Source: Russula earlei (lineage: Eukaryota; Basidiomycota; Agaricomycetes; Russulales; Russulaceae). From it: a DNA stretch of 64,000 nucleotides. Shown here in pieces: positions 1-12,555 of this stretch. Numbering within the stretch: position 1 is the first letter of the stretch; each line of letters starts with the position of its first letter. Position numbers and translations under genes: made by a program. The DNA is taken from positions 1 through 64,000 of the forward strand of contig JAGFNK010000057.1 of the NCBI GenBank assembly GCA_025769875.1, in the 5' to 3' direction. The notes under the pieces were generated by a model. It ran no database searches. It worked only from the letters and a program-made list of their open reading frames with translations, and had not been told where the DNA came from.

Positions 1-930
1 ACACGACGTGTGCAATGGAGTGCGATTGTGGTCGTCTCGGGCTGTCGGATCTGCGCCGTGCTCGATAAGGAGACGAGCAACTTCCACACTCCACGACATG
101 TGCAATGGAGTGCGCTTGTACTCGTCCTGTGCTGTCGGATCTGCTCCATGCTCGATAAGGAGACGAGCAACTTCCACACTCCACGACATGTGCAATGGTG
201 TTTGCTTGTGCTCGTCCTGTGCTGTCGGATCTGCTCCATGCTCGATAAGGAGAAGAGCAACTTCCCCACTCTGCGCCCCGTGCAATGGTGTGCGCTTGTG
301 CTCGTCCCGGGCTGTCGGATCTGCTCCATGATCGATAAGGAGACGAGCAACTTCCACGCTCTGCGTCTCATGCAATGGTGTGCGCTTGTGCCCGTCCTGT
401 GCTGTCGGATCTGCTCCATGCTCGATAAGGAGACGAGCAACTTCCACACTCTGCGCCCCGTGCAATGGTGTTTTCTTGTGCTCGTCCTGGGTTGTCGGAT
501 CTGCCCCATGCTCGATAAGGAGACGAGCAACTTCCACACTCCACGACATGTGCAATGGTGTTTGCTTGTGCTTGTCCTGTGCTGTCGGATCTGCTCCATG
601 CTCGATAAGGAGACGAGCGACTTCCACACTCCACACCCCATGCAATGGAGTGCGTTTTCTCCCGTCCTTGGCTGTCGGATCTGCGCCATGCTCGAGAAGG
701 AGCTGAACAACTTCTGCACTCAATGCCTCATGCAATGGAGTGCGCTTTTCCCTGTCCTTTGCTGTCGGATCTGCGCCATGCTCCAGGAGGAGCCGAGCAA
801 CTTCCACGCTCTGTGTCTCGTATAATGGAGTCCGCTTGTGCTCATCCTCGGCAGTCGGATCGGCGCCATGCCTGAGAAGGAGTTGAGCAACACCCACAGT
901 TGACGCCTCATGCAATGGAGTGCTTTTGTC
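1..930 (-). repeat. Ankyrin-encoding tandem repeat, 90-bp unit, about 10 copies
   Basis: The unit is 90 bp (30 codons): the plus-strand anchor gtgcaatgg recurs near 10, 100, 190, 280, 370, 460, 550, 640, 730 and 910. On the minus strand each unit encodes a canonical ankyrin repeat of the type TPLH...VEVARLLxEHGADPTA. Units from 1 to about 640 are nearly identical in DNA, while those between 640 and 930 are more diverged. The array runs off the left edge. Confidence 0.93.
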
Positions 931-3813
931 CGAAAAGCCCTGAGTGTTCACGTTTTGTGAACGTTCGATAACCAGGAACTTCGCAACGTCATCTAGTCCG
1001 TAGAAAGCCGCATAGTGCAAGGGGGTTCCTCGCAACTCTGACCTGCTGTTCGGTGGTTGTCTCTTCTTTCGGACGACGATCAACGGACGGCATGCCCAGG
1101 CCCAAAATGCGAGGTGTGGCCTTTCTGGATCAAAAAGTTGTTTCATCCCATCTTCCGTCTTTGGCCACACGCCGTCAAACCGGGCATGATACACCACATG
1201 CCAGGCAGCATAGTCGAACAGCGGAAAACTCTTCAAATCATCATGGCTATTGATTTTATCAAGGTCACGGTGGAGTATAGCCCCAAGACACGCTTGAGTG
1301 ATTGTCGTGTGAGCAGGTGTTAAGGACACGTGGTAACGGGAAATGATGTCCCCTGCTTTTGCGAGGCGGGCCGACATTAGATATTCCTTTACCGAGAAAT
1401 GCGAAAATTCAACGACTTGTGACTCAGCCACTTGGACGATGGAAAACAAACTGGAACATATAGACAGCACGTTGTGTCCCGGGTCTTCGGGACGCCAATC
1501 GGCCAGTAACATCGGTATGGGCCCCGCCTCGAAATCGAATGCGAGAATCTCCGCAAGCTCCTCGACACGAAGCGGACGGGAAGCCACCGCAACGCATTCA
1601 AACAGATGGTGAGCATATTCCCAGTTTTGTTCATCAATATCTCGTAAGATGCGTTCGTAAGTCTCATCAAGGGTCCCCGGTAAGTTGTCCAGAGCATGTC
1701 GGATACGGGCGGGGATGCAGCGGCGAAGGTAAACCAGCTGACAGAAAACCCACCGGAACCTACATAACGCGCATTGGTGAGAGTTGTGGGGAAGCATACT
1801 ATTAACGCCCTACATTCCGTCAGCTTTCTTGGTTATCACATCTATAACCAATTCCTTGTCCGTCGTTTTCCATTTTCGCATGATAGGGTCCGTGTTTATC
1901 ACTGACTTGACATATTCGACTATATCTTGCATTTGCTCGCTCTCGCCATGTAGGGAAATGGAACGGAAAGCCAAAGGATCGAGGACAATTTTGATGTCAG
2001 CTTCGGGTCGGCTCGTGACGCAAATATGGACATTCGGAAGTTTTAAGTTGTCAAGCTCTGTTACAAGGTCTAGGACTTCTCCACGCGGGGTCGGAATTCC
2101 GGTTATATTCGGCAGCTCATCCAACGCGTCCAGGACTATGAAAACTGGGACTTCCTGAGAGACTTTCAGCATACGGATGAAACACCGTAGAAGTGCATTG
2201 TTGCCGGGATGTTGAGAACCACCATGGTGCTCCAGATAGACGTCGGAAAGAATATCACAATAGGATTCGGACTGATTGCATAGCTGGACAAGGAGCGATG
2301 AAAGCAAATCGCGTCGGTCCTTCTTTTTGTCCTCTCTGAAGTCACAATAGAAAAAAGCGAGTGAAAGTTGTCTTGATTTGCGCATCCCGTTGAGATCCTC
2401 TATGATCGCCGAACTGGACGATGACATAAGGACCCGAAGACGAAGTTTTGGAGGATCGACTCACCAAAGAACGGTCTTCCCTGCGCCAGCTACATCACCG
2501 TAAATCATCAGCCTTGGCGAAGGCGTAGGGATTCAAGACACCGACGTTTTCCATGAATCCACAAAAGTGAGCCAGGGCTAGAGGATTTCCATTCAGAATA
2601 TGTGTTTCCTTCAAGGAACCATGTCGTGGTTCCATTATGGCATGATTCAAATGCAGTGTTGTGGTTTTTCCACGGATCAGGTGGAGAGAGCCAATTTCGA
2701 ACATCGTGCTGGATCTTTTCGCCTGCAGCAACGGTCTCAGCGCCCTTGTTCAGCAACATTAAGAAACAACAACTGACACTTCGCCTTATTCATGTGACTC
2801 CCATGTGTCTGCGTGACTTCTATGACCCGATCAGACATAGCACGAGCTTGCTGCTGCTGGAGGAACGTACTTGGAGTTTCCTGGTCACTATTCGCAGATG
2901 TCCTTTCATCTGGCGGGGATGATATTCCGCGATCGGTGAGTGACAGGCCGACGTGTGTTTTTACACCATCCACGAGCACGTCCATTTGGTGTCTGAGATC
3001 GTAGAGGACCGCGAGTGCCTGTGCTCCGCTCATTCGAGACTCCTCCTGGACGAGTCTGTCAAACCGTTGGAGGACTTCCTCCACCTTGTTATCACCAAAA
3101 AGCTTCTTTGCAAATTTCTCTGCGATGCATGGAGCCAAGGATCCAATCGATCAATCTAGACTCACTCAGTCGGCCCTGTTCCACCTCTTTGGTCACTAGA
3201 GCGAGCGTAGAGATAAGCTCGATGATTATCTCTACGACCAGTTCGGTCATTGCTGGTGTAGGAGGGATCTTCGTATAAATATCAAGGCGATTGAGGAACT
3301 TTCCGATGCACTCAAGCACGTTGAAGAGCCCCTCATAGTTGGCGCTAACGCCTTTGACCGCCTAACAAATTCCGATGTCACAAGAATACATACACAGGAA
3401 CTTGGAAAGATACATACTGAGATCAGAAGAGCGAGGCAAGCGAATATTGCTCTTGCTGGCGGGAATGGCTATGAGACAATAATTAGCATCAAGGACACAG
3501 CGATGCGCATCGATTCATGCGGACGTACCACGCTGATACTTTCACGAAGAGCCGTGCTTTGAGATAAAGCCTGCAAAACAGGGACCACACATTTGAGAGA
3601 ATTCTCCACGTTTCTGTCAGCTTGACGCTCTTGGAATGCGGATACTTGTTCTCGAAAGAAGGCAGTGATAGACTCTACAGAGTCGCACGTTTCGAGTTCC
3701 TGGACGAGAGGATGGTCGATTAGTCTTGTTCCTGTTTGTGTTTCAAAATTCTGCAAGGCAGCATCGAAAAGCAGATTGAACCGAGAAGAACTTGATGGTC
3801 CGGGCTCGCTCAT
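1..3813 (-). CDS. STAND/NLR-like protein: Goodbye - NACHT - ankyrin repeats (C-terminus off window)
   Basis: A fungal NLR-like receptor, probably acting in non-self or heterokaryon recognition by inference from the family. The N-terminus from about 3813 matches the fungal STAND N-terminal Goodbye domain, with LLFDAALQNFETQTGTRL early and LDIYTKIPPTPAMTEL later (about 3270). A NACHT domain follows: Walker A GKPGAGKTVL is assembled across a short intron near 2480-2590, Walker B VFIVLDALDE lies near 2130, and CVTSRPE near 2010. The reading continues through FCQLVYLRRCIP (about 1740) and a winged-helix region (FSHFSVKEYL, about 1390) into ankyrin repeats that stay open to position 1. I count at least six short introns. 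All frame changes between 1 and 3.8 kb fit GT-AG introns except one junction near 2740-2790 that I could not place exactly. The alternative start at 3885 adds 24 residues. There is no sign of decay. Confidence 0.85.
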
Positions 3814-3885
3814 AGTACGACTGGAGTAGATATGTGGATTAGATGTGTGGATTGAGGCCAAACGTGAGTCACGGTGGCGTATCAT

Positions 3886-4565
3886 ATTATGCTCTGAGAT
3901 AGCCGCCGAGAGTTTCCCACACAGGCATACGGCAACTCAGGATTTGGATAAGGACAGAAATGCGTTGTCCGGTATGCATGGCATTCCAGGTGCCTTTAAC
4001 TTGAACGCTTGAACCCAGGGGCTACCCGATTGAGCGCTCAAACGGTTTCGTGGTCGTCGTTAAAGTAGGCTTGGTGGTGAGATCACGTGCGCGCCTGCGT
4101 CCTGCACGTGCAGGTCTCGGGCGATTCGACTTATTTCGACTCTTCGCCACATTGCCAGCGCTCGACCATCCCTTTCACGACCTCACCATGCCCTGTTCCT
4201 CCCCCTCGCCGTGTCGTCTTGCACTGACGTATACTCGGCTGCCATCCACGTAGCGCCGTCCCTGCCTCGCAGACATTCAGCACGATGTATTCTTTCGGGT
4301 TCTAAGTTCGTTTCGTCCTCTCGTCGTTCCGATCTTATGCTCTGCCTACCGCTCGATCTCAACTCCCTTTGGTCCTTCTTCCTTTCATGGCCTTTCTCTT
4401 TTCATAAACTGTCTAACTACACTCTTGAATGGCAGTTCTCTCAGTTTTGCGACCCCCCCCTCTGCTCGTCTTTTAGAACCTGCGTGAATTCTTCTACGCC
4501 TGTGCCTCGACATTGTCTCCCCCAACTAAGTGCATTGCCAGGCTTGCTCTCCATTCCTTTTTGTC
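3886..4565. other. Gene-free stretch, C/T-rich
   Basis: Upstream region of the STAND gene. It is pyrimidine-rich on the plus strand and keeps CpG. I see no conserved reading frame. The open frames here are short and look random. Confidence 0.6.
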
Positions 4566-5215
4566 GTCTCTACCTGGCGGTTTCGGGCCGCCAGGGGCGC
4601 GTGCGGAGGAGCGCGAAAGCGCAACACGGCGCATCCCCAGGATTATTTTGATCCCCCAATTTTTTCCACTCCCCTCAGGGGAAAATACATTCTGTTGTGC
4701 CCCTTCTTAGGCCTTGTTCAATCCACATCAAAACCAAAAATGTCCAAAAAGCAAGAATATTCCATACTGGCTCCATGACTCCCGCATCCGAGAAAAATGC
4801 AAACGCACAACTCAATCACACGCACGCACCAAAACAGGAACAAGTGCATCAGCCACATAGAGAGGCAATGCATTATTTCCATTGAAGTCCGAAGTCCTTC
4901 CACTATACATTTTCATTCCTGTCTTGCTTCCGTTCCCAACTCCAAAAGCTCCCAAAAAACATTCTCCTATTTTATTCCTTAAGTAACATACTTGTAAAAC
5001 ATATAAATTAGCCTCTTATTGCCTGCTAATGTATCATTGTGTTCTTTGTTCTCGAAAATGCTGCCATGTGCATCCAATACTTCCCCTTCTCATGCTCTAC
5101 CACCGCTCCACGTCATTTACATGCATCTGTGACTCCGCGCTGCATCAATGGTCCCCCCGGCCCGTCTTGCCCACTCATGCATTCCCACTGCCTGGATATC
5201 TTACTTATCTCCACC
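4566..5215 (+). repeat. Dispersed repeat, copy A (CpG-retaining)
   Basis: About 650 bp that recur in the same orientation at 44068-44755. The repeat opens with a short palindrome (CCTGGCGG ... CCGCCAGG), followed by a CpG-dense stretch and then AT-rich sequence. It has no coding potential I can support. I do not recognise the family; it could be a non-autonomous element or part of an LTR. Copy A keeps most CpG sites that copy B has lost. Confidence 0.8.
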
Positions 5216-5427
5216 ACTACCCTCAGTCCTGTCACACGAACCCAGTGGGCCCAGTTTGCTACAGTGGATACATGTTCCTGCACAAGTTTGGGTTTGCCAA
5301 ATTTCAACAACACCTGAACGGAAGCATAGCAGTCTAGGGAAGAATGACATGGATATCTGTAGGTAGCAGATGAGTGTGAGATTGTCCATTCCCAGGAGTG
5401 TGTGAGTGAAAGCAATGTTGTCCTCCA
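5216..5427. other. Flank of the copia insertion
   Basis: Unique sequence between the dispersed repeat and the 5' LTR. The last five bases (5423-5427, CTCCA) are the target site duplication of the copia element. No gene seen. Confidence 0.6.
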
Positions 5428-5565
5428 TGTTGGATGTGCAGCCAACCGGTGGCATGTGTACAGACAAAGCCGAACCGTACATGTAAATATTCGAATACTT
5501 GTCGTTCAATTTTTCCCTCAGTCTTTCATACACAAGACTGAGTAACAATCCTTTTAGTTTCAACA
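5428..5565 (+). repeat. 5' LTR of copia element, internally shortened (138 bp)
   Basis: It starts TGTTGGA and ends TTTCAACA. It contains a single copy of the hairpin block CTCAGTCTT...AAGACTGAG. It is 112 bp shorter than the 3' LTR, exactly the spacing between the two hairpin blocks in that LTR. It keeps CpG sites lost in the 3' LTR. Confidence 0.92.
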
Positions 5566-5640
5566 GATTATGAGACCTGACAGCTACTAATTACATCAAC
5601 ATCCCAAATAAAGCCATTCTTTCCCATAACAAAGCAGAAT

Positions 5641-6480
5641 GAGTACCTCACCATCAGTCGCACAGCCTTCAACTATAAAAGGCATAAGTGCTCCCACAGC
5701 AGGAGCCATGGGAAAAATTGGAAGAGGCAGAATTCAACGACCTGACACACCTACTCTTGAGGATGGCGAAGTCAAGTATGCTCAGTGGAAAGGAGTGATG
5801 GAAGCCATCTTCCTAGCTACGGATCTATTGGATATAGTAAAAGGAACTGAACAGAAACCAGAGTGAGATCGTAGACCCTGATGGCACCGCAGATTGGACG
5901 TCAAGGGACCACGATGCACATGCCCAAATCTTTATGACAGTCCGAGGGCACACTCTCACCATAATACTTGGATCAGTTACTTCCAAAAAATCCTGGGACA
6001 TACTGGCAGAATGTTTCCAAGGAACAGGCGAGCACCAGGCTGCCCAACTACTGGGTGACCTATTTCTAAAACCCTTAATGGACAGCGGAACCAATGGCCC
6101 CCCAGCTTGCACACAAAGTACTCACCATGCAACAAATGCTTGCAATGATCAGATTCCCAATAAACCCAAAAGTCCTAGCTTTCATGATGATCCTTTCACT
6201 CCCAAAGTCAATGCACACTTCCAAAAGGATCCTATGTTCCACCCCTGTTGACAAACTTAATACCACCTATATATCAAGCCAAATTCCTCATTGAAGAGCA
6301 GGGACATGATCCATGAGTCAGGTGATACTGCATGCTCTACTTTTCCAATGTGTCAAACAAAGGAGAAGGGAAAGGACTCATAAAGGGACAAGAAAAAATG
6401 TACCCATTGCAACAAGGCAGGACATACTATAATGGAATGTTGGAAACTTCATGGGAAGCCAGACTAGAAGGCAAAAATTG
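5641..6480 (+). pseudogene. copia gag remnant with CCHC zinc knuckle
   Basis: The frame opens at 5641 (MSTSPSVAQPS), stops at 5865-5867, and the same protein resumes in the next frame (NQSEIVDPDG, then LAECFQGTGEHQAAQLL). A zinc knuckle, KCTHCNKAGHTIMECWK, lies near 6390-6440. Several stops follow. The protein cannot be made intact from this copy. Confidence 0.75.
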
Positions 6481-6680
6481 CAACCTCTGACGATAGCATG
6501 CCCTGGACACTGAAGTCTCAACCTACTGCAAATCACTAGTGCTGGAGTTGCCAACGCTTTCACTCATGACAATCCCTACTGATTATACCACATGTCTGGG
6601 GATGATACAGCCCCAACCACAATCTGTGCGCTTAAAGGCTGAGGACCTCCTGAGCAGCTAACCTTAAGGACGGCTGGCTC

Positions 6681-9600
6681 ATGGACTCCTGGGGCATCGT
6701 GCATCATGACTTCAGCACCAGTGAATGGTTCAGCCAATATACCTACTCCTTTCACACCCCACTCAAGTCATCCTTGGAGATAACAGCTCCATCCCTGCAA
6801 TTGGAGTTCAGGCCAGGTCCAAGTCCAAATGCATGCAAATGGTGTGTGGAGCACCACATTGCTCCACGATGTCTTGCATGTACTGGACTTGAACAGAAAC
6901 TTACTGTCAGTTTCACACTTAGTGCGGTGCAGGGCATCAGTCCATTTTGAAGGGGAAACATGTGGCATATATGACAGCAATCAACTTGTATGTGAGGGGA
7001 CCCTACACGGCTCATTATATGCTATGTCCATCAAATCCCCCAAGTCTGAGTCTGCACGCATAGCCACACTGGACCATTTCCCCATGGAAGGTGACCAAAT
7101 ACATGAGGTCACCCTTGCTGCATGCACCACCTCATCCAAGGCCTCCCTAGACCTTTGGCACTGTTGCCTCAGTCACTTAGACCCTAACGCTATAAACCGG
7201 ATGCTGAAAAAGGGCATGGTAAAAGGAATGGAGATTGTGGGCAAAGGACTCACCTCTGGGAAATGTATCCCTTGCCTCAAAGGGAAGCAAACCTGGGATG
7301 AAATCTCGAAGACAACTGGCATGTGCGCCGATGTTGTGTTAGGCCGCATCTTCTCAGACATTTGTGGAAAGATGCCCACACAAACTCGCCAAGGTTTTGA
7401 GTATTTTATCACCTGGACAGATGATATGTCTCAGAAAGTGTTCGTCGGTGGACTGAAGCACAAGTCCGACACTCTGGCACACCTCCAGGCATTCACCGTG
7501 CATGCAGAAGTCAAAACCAGCCAACGCCCAAAGATCCTCTGCACAGATGGAGGGGGTGAATATACTGGTGGAGAATCTCAAGCATACCTGACAGAAAAAG
7601 GTATTCAGCTAGAGACTACCACTCTGGACACACCAGAACACAATGGTGTTGCAGAGCGCATGAACCAGACCCTACTTGATAAGGTCTGAGCAATGCTCAT
7701 TGATGCCAACCTTCCAGAGTCGTTCTGGATCGACGTGCTCAAGTACACAGCCCTCATCCACAATGTTACACCAACTCACGCGCTCGACAACATGACCCCA
7801 GAAGAGGCATGGAATGGGAACAAACCAAACATATCCCAACTCCGCATTTTTGGAGCACAAGCTTTCATCCACATCCCTAAGGAAAAATGCACCAAACTTG
7901 ATGCTAGGTCATTGGTGTGTACATTCCTCGGATATGCACACCAACGGAAAGCCTACAAGCTAGTCCATTGTCCCACCCATTGCATCCTGGAGTCCCATGA
8001 CGTCATATTCGATGAAGGGGGCCCCACACCACACATTGAGCATGTAACTCTCAAAAACGACGATGCAGATGAAAGCGTTGATGACATCGATGAAGACGAT
8101 AGTGACTTGGAGGGGGTGTGAGATGCTGAACTCACACCTGCTGCCAAACTGCAGGGCAATGAGGAAGACAAACCTCTATTGCAATCCACAATAACACAGC
8201 ATCAGTACACAAGGTGCGATAGTGAAAACACACACACACAACCCACCATCAGGTGATCCACATGCACTATGCGTGCGCCCACATGCAATGACGATCCAAA
8301 GTTCAGCACCACGTCCTACGGACAGCGAAAGCAACGAAATGAACAAGGGAACTTGGCGCATACTGACATGGCCACAGATCCGAAGTCCTATGCTGAAGCC
8401 ATGTCCTGTGCTGATGCTGCAGAATGGGAACTTGCGTGCGAAGACGAATGACGCAGCTTCAAAAACATGGGCGTCTTCAAAATTGTTCCACGCCCACAAA
8501 ACCGAAAAGTGGTGGGCAGCAAGTGGGTCTTCAAAATTAAACGAGGCCCAGACGGAAATATCCTGAAATACAAAGCGCACCTCATTGCACAAGGCTTCAC
8601 ACAAATTGAAGGTATTGATTTCGATGAGATGTTTGTGCCTGTAGCCAAAATGGCATCCCTGCGCACGATCCCCACCCTTGCCGCAGAACACAATCTAGAA
8701 GTGCACCAGATGGATGTCAAATCAGCCTACCTAAATGGCGAACTGAAAGATGAAATATACATGGAACCGCCTCCTGGATTCCATGTACCCAATGGCATGG
8801 CACTACGCCTGCTGAAGGCCATATATGGCATGAAGCAAGGAGGGCATGTTTGGTATGAAAATATCAAAGCCATGCTCGCCCATATGGGGTACACCCACAC
8901 GGATGCAGACCATGCAGTTTTCATCCAAAAGACCCCCAGGAACTTCTCATTCATAGCCCTCTATGTCAATGACATCACTATGGCCTCTGAAAATCTAACT
9001 GTAATTGAGTCAGACAAAAAGGAACTGAAAAAACACTATGAAATGACTGACCTATAAAACATCACATGGATCCTGGGCATCCATATCACATGCAATCACC
9101 AGGAAGGCTGGATCACACTCTCCCAAGAAAAGTATGTTGAGGAGATATTGGAGTGCTTTGGAAAGGCGAACGCCAAACCCATCAGCACCCTGACCCTCAC
9201 AAATGAGCACCTTTTTAAGGTGCACTCACCCGAGGTAGACGTTAAGTCCTATCAATGCATGATTGGTGCAGTAATGTACCTCATGCTGGGGACACGACCT
9301 GACCTCACATATACCATCGCTGCACTTGGACGACATGCCGCTTGCCCAGGGAACAAGCACCATCACGCACTTGAGCATGCTATCCAGTATATCCGGGGAA
9401 CAAGCAACCACTGCCTCATTTTCCAATGCGAACATGATACCCAGTCGAACTTGACTGGATACGTCAACACGGACTGGGCTGGTGACATGAACAACAGGAA
9501 GTTGACCTCTGGCTTTGTCACAGAAGGGGCCATAAGCTGGAGCTCTAAGAAACAAACATCAGTGGCCGGGTCAAGCATGGAGGCGGAGTACATCGTGGCT

Positions 9601-9918
9601 GCACATGTGGCAAAAGAAGCCGTATGGCTGAGACGATTACTCACCAAACTGGGCCAAGGCCCTCATCTCCCCACCACACTCCATGTTGATAACCAATCTG
9701 CCATAGCCATCGCCAAGAACCCAGAGTTCCATGATCGCACCAAGCATATCAAGGTGCGACACCACTTCCTGTGCCAAAAGGTTGACACGCAAGAGATTGA
9801 TCTTGCATACACCCCAACCGAGGATCAGGTTGCTGATGTCTTGACAAAGGGACTCAGCAGGGAGAAACACGAACATTTCATGAAGGAGATGGGAGTGAAC
9901 ACACACCACCAGGGCTGA
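6681..9918 (+). pseudogene. copia pol: integrase - reverse transcriptase - RNase H, with stops
   Basis: One frame from about 6829 to 9918, interrupted by in-frame stops. The integrase carries the zinc-binding part (HCCLSHLDPN ... CIPCLKG, about 7160-7280), the core acids in FSDICG, TDGGGEY and NGVAERMN, and then a stop at 7687. The RT part (GSK.VFKIK, MDVKSAYLNGEL) has YVND where YVDD is expected, so a catalytic Asp is now Asn. RNase H follows (NTDWAGD, VAGSSMEAEY) and the frame ends at 9918. Stops at 7687, 8119, 8449 and 9055 break the frame; the first two are TGA codons and fit CGA-to-TGA decay. The protease motif near 6690 reads DSWG instead of DSGA. Confidence 0.9.
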
Positions 9919-9925
9919 GGGGGCA

Positions 9926-10175
9926 TGTTGGACATGCAGCCAACCAGTGGCATGTGTATGGACAAAGCTGAACCATATGTGTAAATATTCAAATACTTGT
10001 GGTTTGATTTTTCCCTCAGTCTTTCATACACAAGACTGAGGTCAGTACAACACCCCTTTTTACCGCTCTCCCTAAGATCTAATACCATACATAGTAACAA
10101 TCCTTTTAGGTTAGCTTACTAACTAATACAGTCTTTCATACACAAGACTGAGAAACAATCCTTTTAGTTTCAACA
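9926..10175 (+). repeat. 3' LTR of copia element (250 bp, full form)
   Basis: It starts TGTTGGA and ends TTTCAACA, followed by target duplication CTCCA. The hairpin block CTCAGTCTT...AAGACTGAG occurs twice, near 10015-10040 and 10129-10152, 112 bp apart. CpG sites of the 5' LTR read TG or CA here. Confidence 0.93.
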
Positions 10176-10180
10176 CTCCA

Positions 10181-10862
10181 AATGCAGGCTCGTTTTGGAA
10201 TCTGCTCGGTAAAGGATAAAGATGCACGCAGAGACAGGCTTATATAAATTATTAAGTTGCCCAACGAACTATGACACAAGCATGACAATCATCACGAAGA
10301 GGAAGCAAGAGTGTACCGCGAAGACAGTATCACGTACATTACAATATAGCGTACAACTCTCGTGTAGAATGGCGGCTGCGGTTCCCCATCCTCCATCAAG
10401 GGAGTCCTCTGCCCACGTCGTACTGAGAATTGTCGTCTTCGCGTGATGTGTTTAGTCGACGGTCATGGCTGCCATAATGGGTGTGCGAAATAATATGGCT
10501 AAAATAAACCTTGGGACGACATGGTCGCCTAATTATCGCGGATAGCGTGGAAGTTTGAGGGATTCCTCAAAGCGGGGTGAGTGCAATGGAGGCCTTGGGT
10601 AAGTAGCAAGCGAAACACCTGCAGGGAACGACAGAACAGGCAAAGGAAACTTCAATGCTGATGCGCGGTGAGCTATGGACCTCTTTCGCTCCGGATGTGT
10701 GGGGCGCAAATCTGAACGAAACGAAAGACATGAATTCCTAAGCAGAGGAACGAAGAGCTGCCGCTAGTACACTCCAACCCGCCGCATCCACGGCGTTTGT
10801 CCTAGGCGATATGCAAATGCCCCATGGTGCTGCTAAAGCAGCGTTTGTCCATGCTAGGCTAT
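10181..10862. other. Gene-free stretch
   Basis: Unique sequence between the copia element and the F-box duplication. There is a TATATAAA near 10240 but no supported coding frame. Confidence 0.5.
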
Positions 10863-11048
10863 ATTATGAACCTGAGCTTCGCTCACGAGGCCACTTGCGG
10901 TGTAAATGTCAGGCTGTGCGACCGGCGCCTTTCATCGAAAGAGTGCTGCTTGAGGCTCGTGGGTAGTTCCATTCCAGATGATCACCTTGCCCCAGGACGC
11001 TACATCGTCCCTGATGAGCTTTCGCCTGTACGTCGAGCCAGTTTCACC

Positions 11049-12555
11049 ATGCCTGAAGTCACTAATAATAAGCCTCACATAGTCGTCTTCGGCCTCTCCG
11101 TTACCACGTGTCCTCATTACTCACTGGCTTCGTCCTGGTCATTATTGCCCTTGCGCCGCCAGCTCCCCTACGTACGGTTGGTGGTACCTCCCAAGCCCTC
11201 GACAATCGACACGCTCCCCGATGATGCCCTTGTGGAAATATTCCATTTCTATGTGAATGACTGGAACATAGAGACAAACGGATGGCATACACTGGTCCAT
11301 GTATGTCAAAGATGGCGATGTATCGTGTTTGCAACGCCACGTCGCCTGAACCTGCGACTTGAGTACCTAGGGAAAAGGCCCATGTCTGAGATATTAGACG
11401 TCTGGCCAGTCTTGCCTGTGGTGCTAAACCCTTATGAACACATGAAACCATACCTCGACTTGTGGGGAAACGTAGCCGGTGCCCTCGAGTCGGAGCACTA
11501 TCATCGCATATGCCGAATCCAATTGTTCGGCATTCCAACTTCACATTTGGAAATGTTGACAGCGGCGATGCAGAAACCATTCCCGGAGCTGACATCTCTG
11601 CACTTTTGGGCAGAAAAAAACACCGTGACGTCCCTTCCAGATTCGTTCTTGGGCAGATCGGCTCCACTTCTGCGACATCTCTCGTTGTGCAATTGTCCGC
11701 TTCCGGGAATGCCAAAACTACTTTTGTCTTCCAATCAACTTGAGAGTCTTTGCCTTTGGAATATTCCTGATGCCGGTTACATTTCTCCCCAGGATTTGGG
11801 CACCGCCCTGTCGGTCATGTCCAGACTTGAATCCCTTCGCCTCGGATTTCGATCCCTTCTATATCCGACAAGCCGATCCTCCATCTCCGCTCACACGCTC
11901 AGTCCTCCCCGCTCTCACTTCTTTTGTGTTCTGCGGCGTTCACGAGTATTTGGAGGCCTTACTGGCCCGAATCGAGGCTCCCCTTCTCACCACACTCTAC
12001 GTAACATTCTTCATGGCTCTCGACTTTGTCCTCCCGCAACTTTACCAGTTGATCGGTCACACAAAATCGTTCAAGACATGCGACAGAGCATTTGTACACA
12101 TTCGCGATCGTGGAATCCAATTTGAAATTTCCGGACAAACAAATCCGAATCCGGAGCTGTCGTTGCATATCAGGTGCAAAGAGTCGGATTGGCAGCTTTC
12201 ATCGCTCGCCCAGGTTTGCAGCTCATCCTTGCCCCTCCTCTCCCCTTTGGTACGGCTCGACATCCCGAATTTCGTTCCTTCAAATCCACAACTACACTCG
12301 AATCCTCAATGGCTTGAACTCCTGGCCTCGTTCACTGCTGTCAAGGATCTGCGCCTATCCGATCAAGTTGCACCATATGTCTGCCCAGCCCTGGAAGAGC
12401 TCGCGGAAGAAAGAGTAACGGACGTCTTACCCGCGCTGCAGAACATTTTCTTGAGGAGCCTCGACCCATTGGAATCTGTTCCGAAACGTATTGAGGGATT
12501 CATTGCTGCGCGAAAACTCTCTGGTTGCCCAGTGGCTATCCACCATTGGGAATAG
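11049..12555 (+). pseudogene. F-box/LRR-like protein, frameshifted paralog
   Basis: The F-box reads IDTLPDDALVEIFHFY near 11203-11250, followed by WHTLVHVCQRWR, the pattern of the large Agaricomycete F-box family that recruits substrates to SCF ubiquitin ligases. The C-terminal two thirds are leucine-rich. The frame used from 11049 ends early. The frame that carries the rest (SPLTRSVLPALT to the stop at 12553-12555) is offset by one base. Alignment with the downstream paralog places one extra T at 11877, since the paralog has CGACCTCC where this copy has CGATCCTCC. Without that base the two proteins align end to end, so this is a recent pseudogene or a sequence error. Confidence 0.85.

Larger units (their letters stand above)
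5428..10175 (+). mobile_element. Ty1/copia LTR retrotransposon, decayed
   Basis: A complete but inactive copia-type element. Both LTRs start TGTTGGA and end TTTCAACA, and the element is flanked by the 5-bp target duplication CTCCA at 5423-5427 and 10176-10180. The order gag, protease remnant, integrase, reverse transcriptase, RNase H is that of Ty1/copia. A G-rich polypurine tract (GAGGGGG) sits just before the 3' LTR. The pol frame is broken by stop codons and the RT active site is altered, so the copy is dead. Confidence 0.95.

Noticed and set aside
1..930. CRISPR-like regular repeats
   Set aside because: The 90-bp unit has no separate spacers and encodes ankyrin repeats continuously in one frame joined to a NACHT domain.
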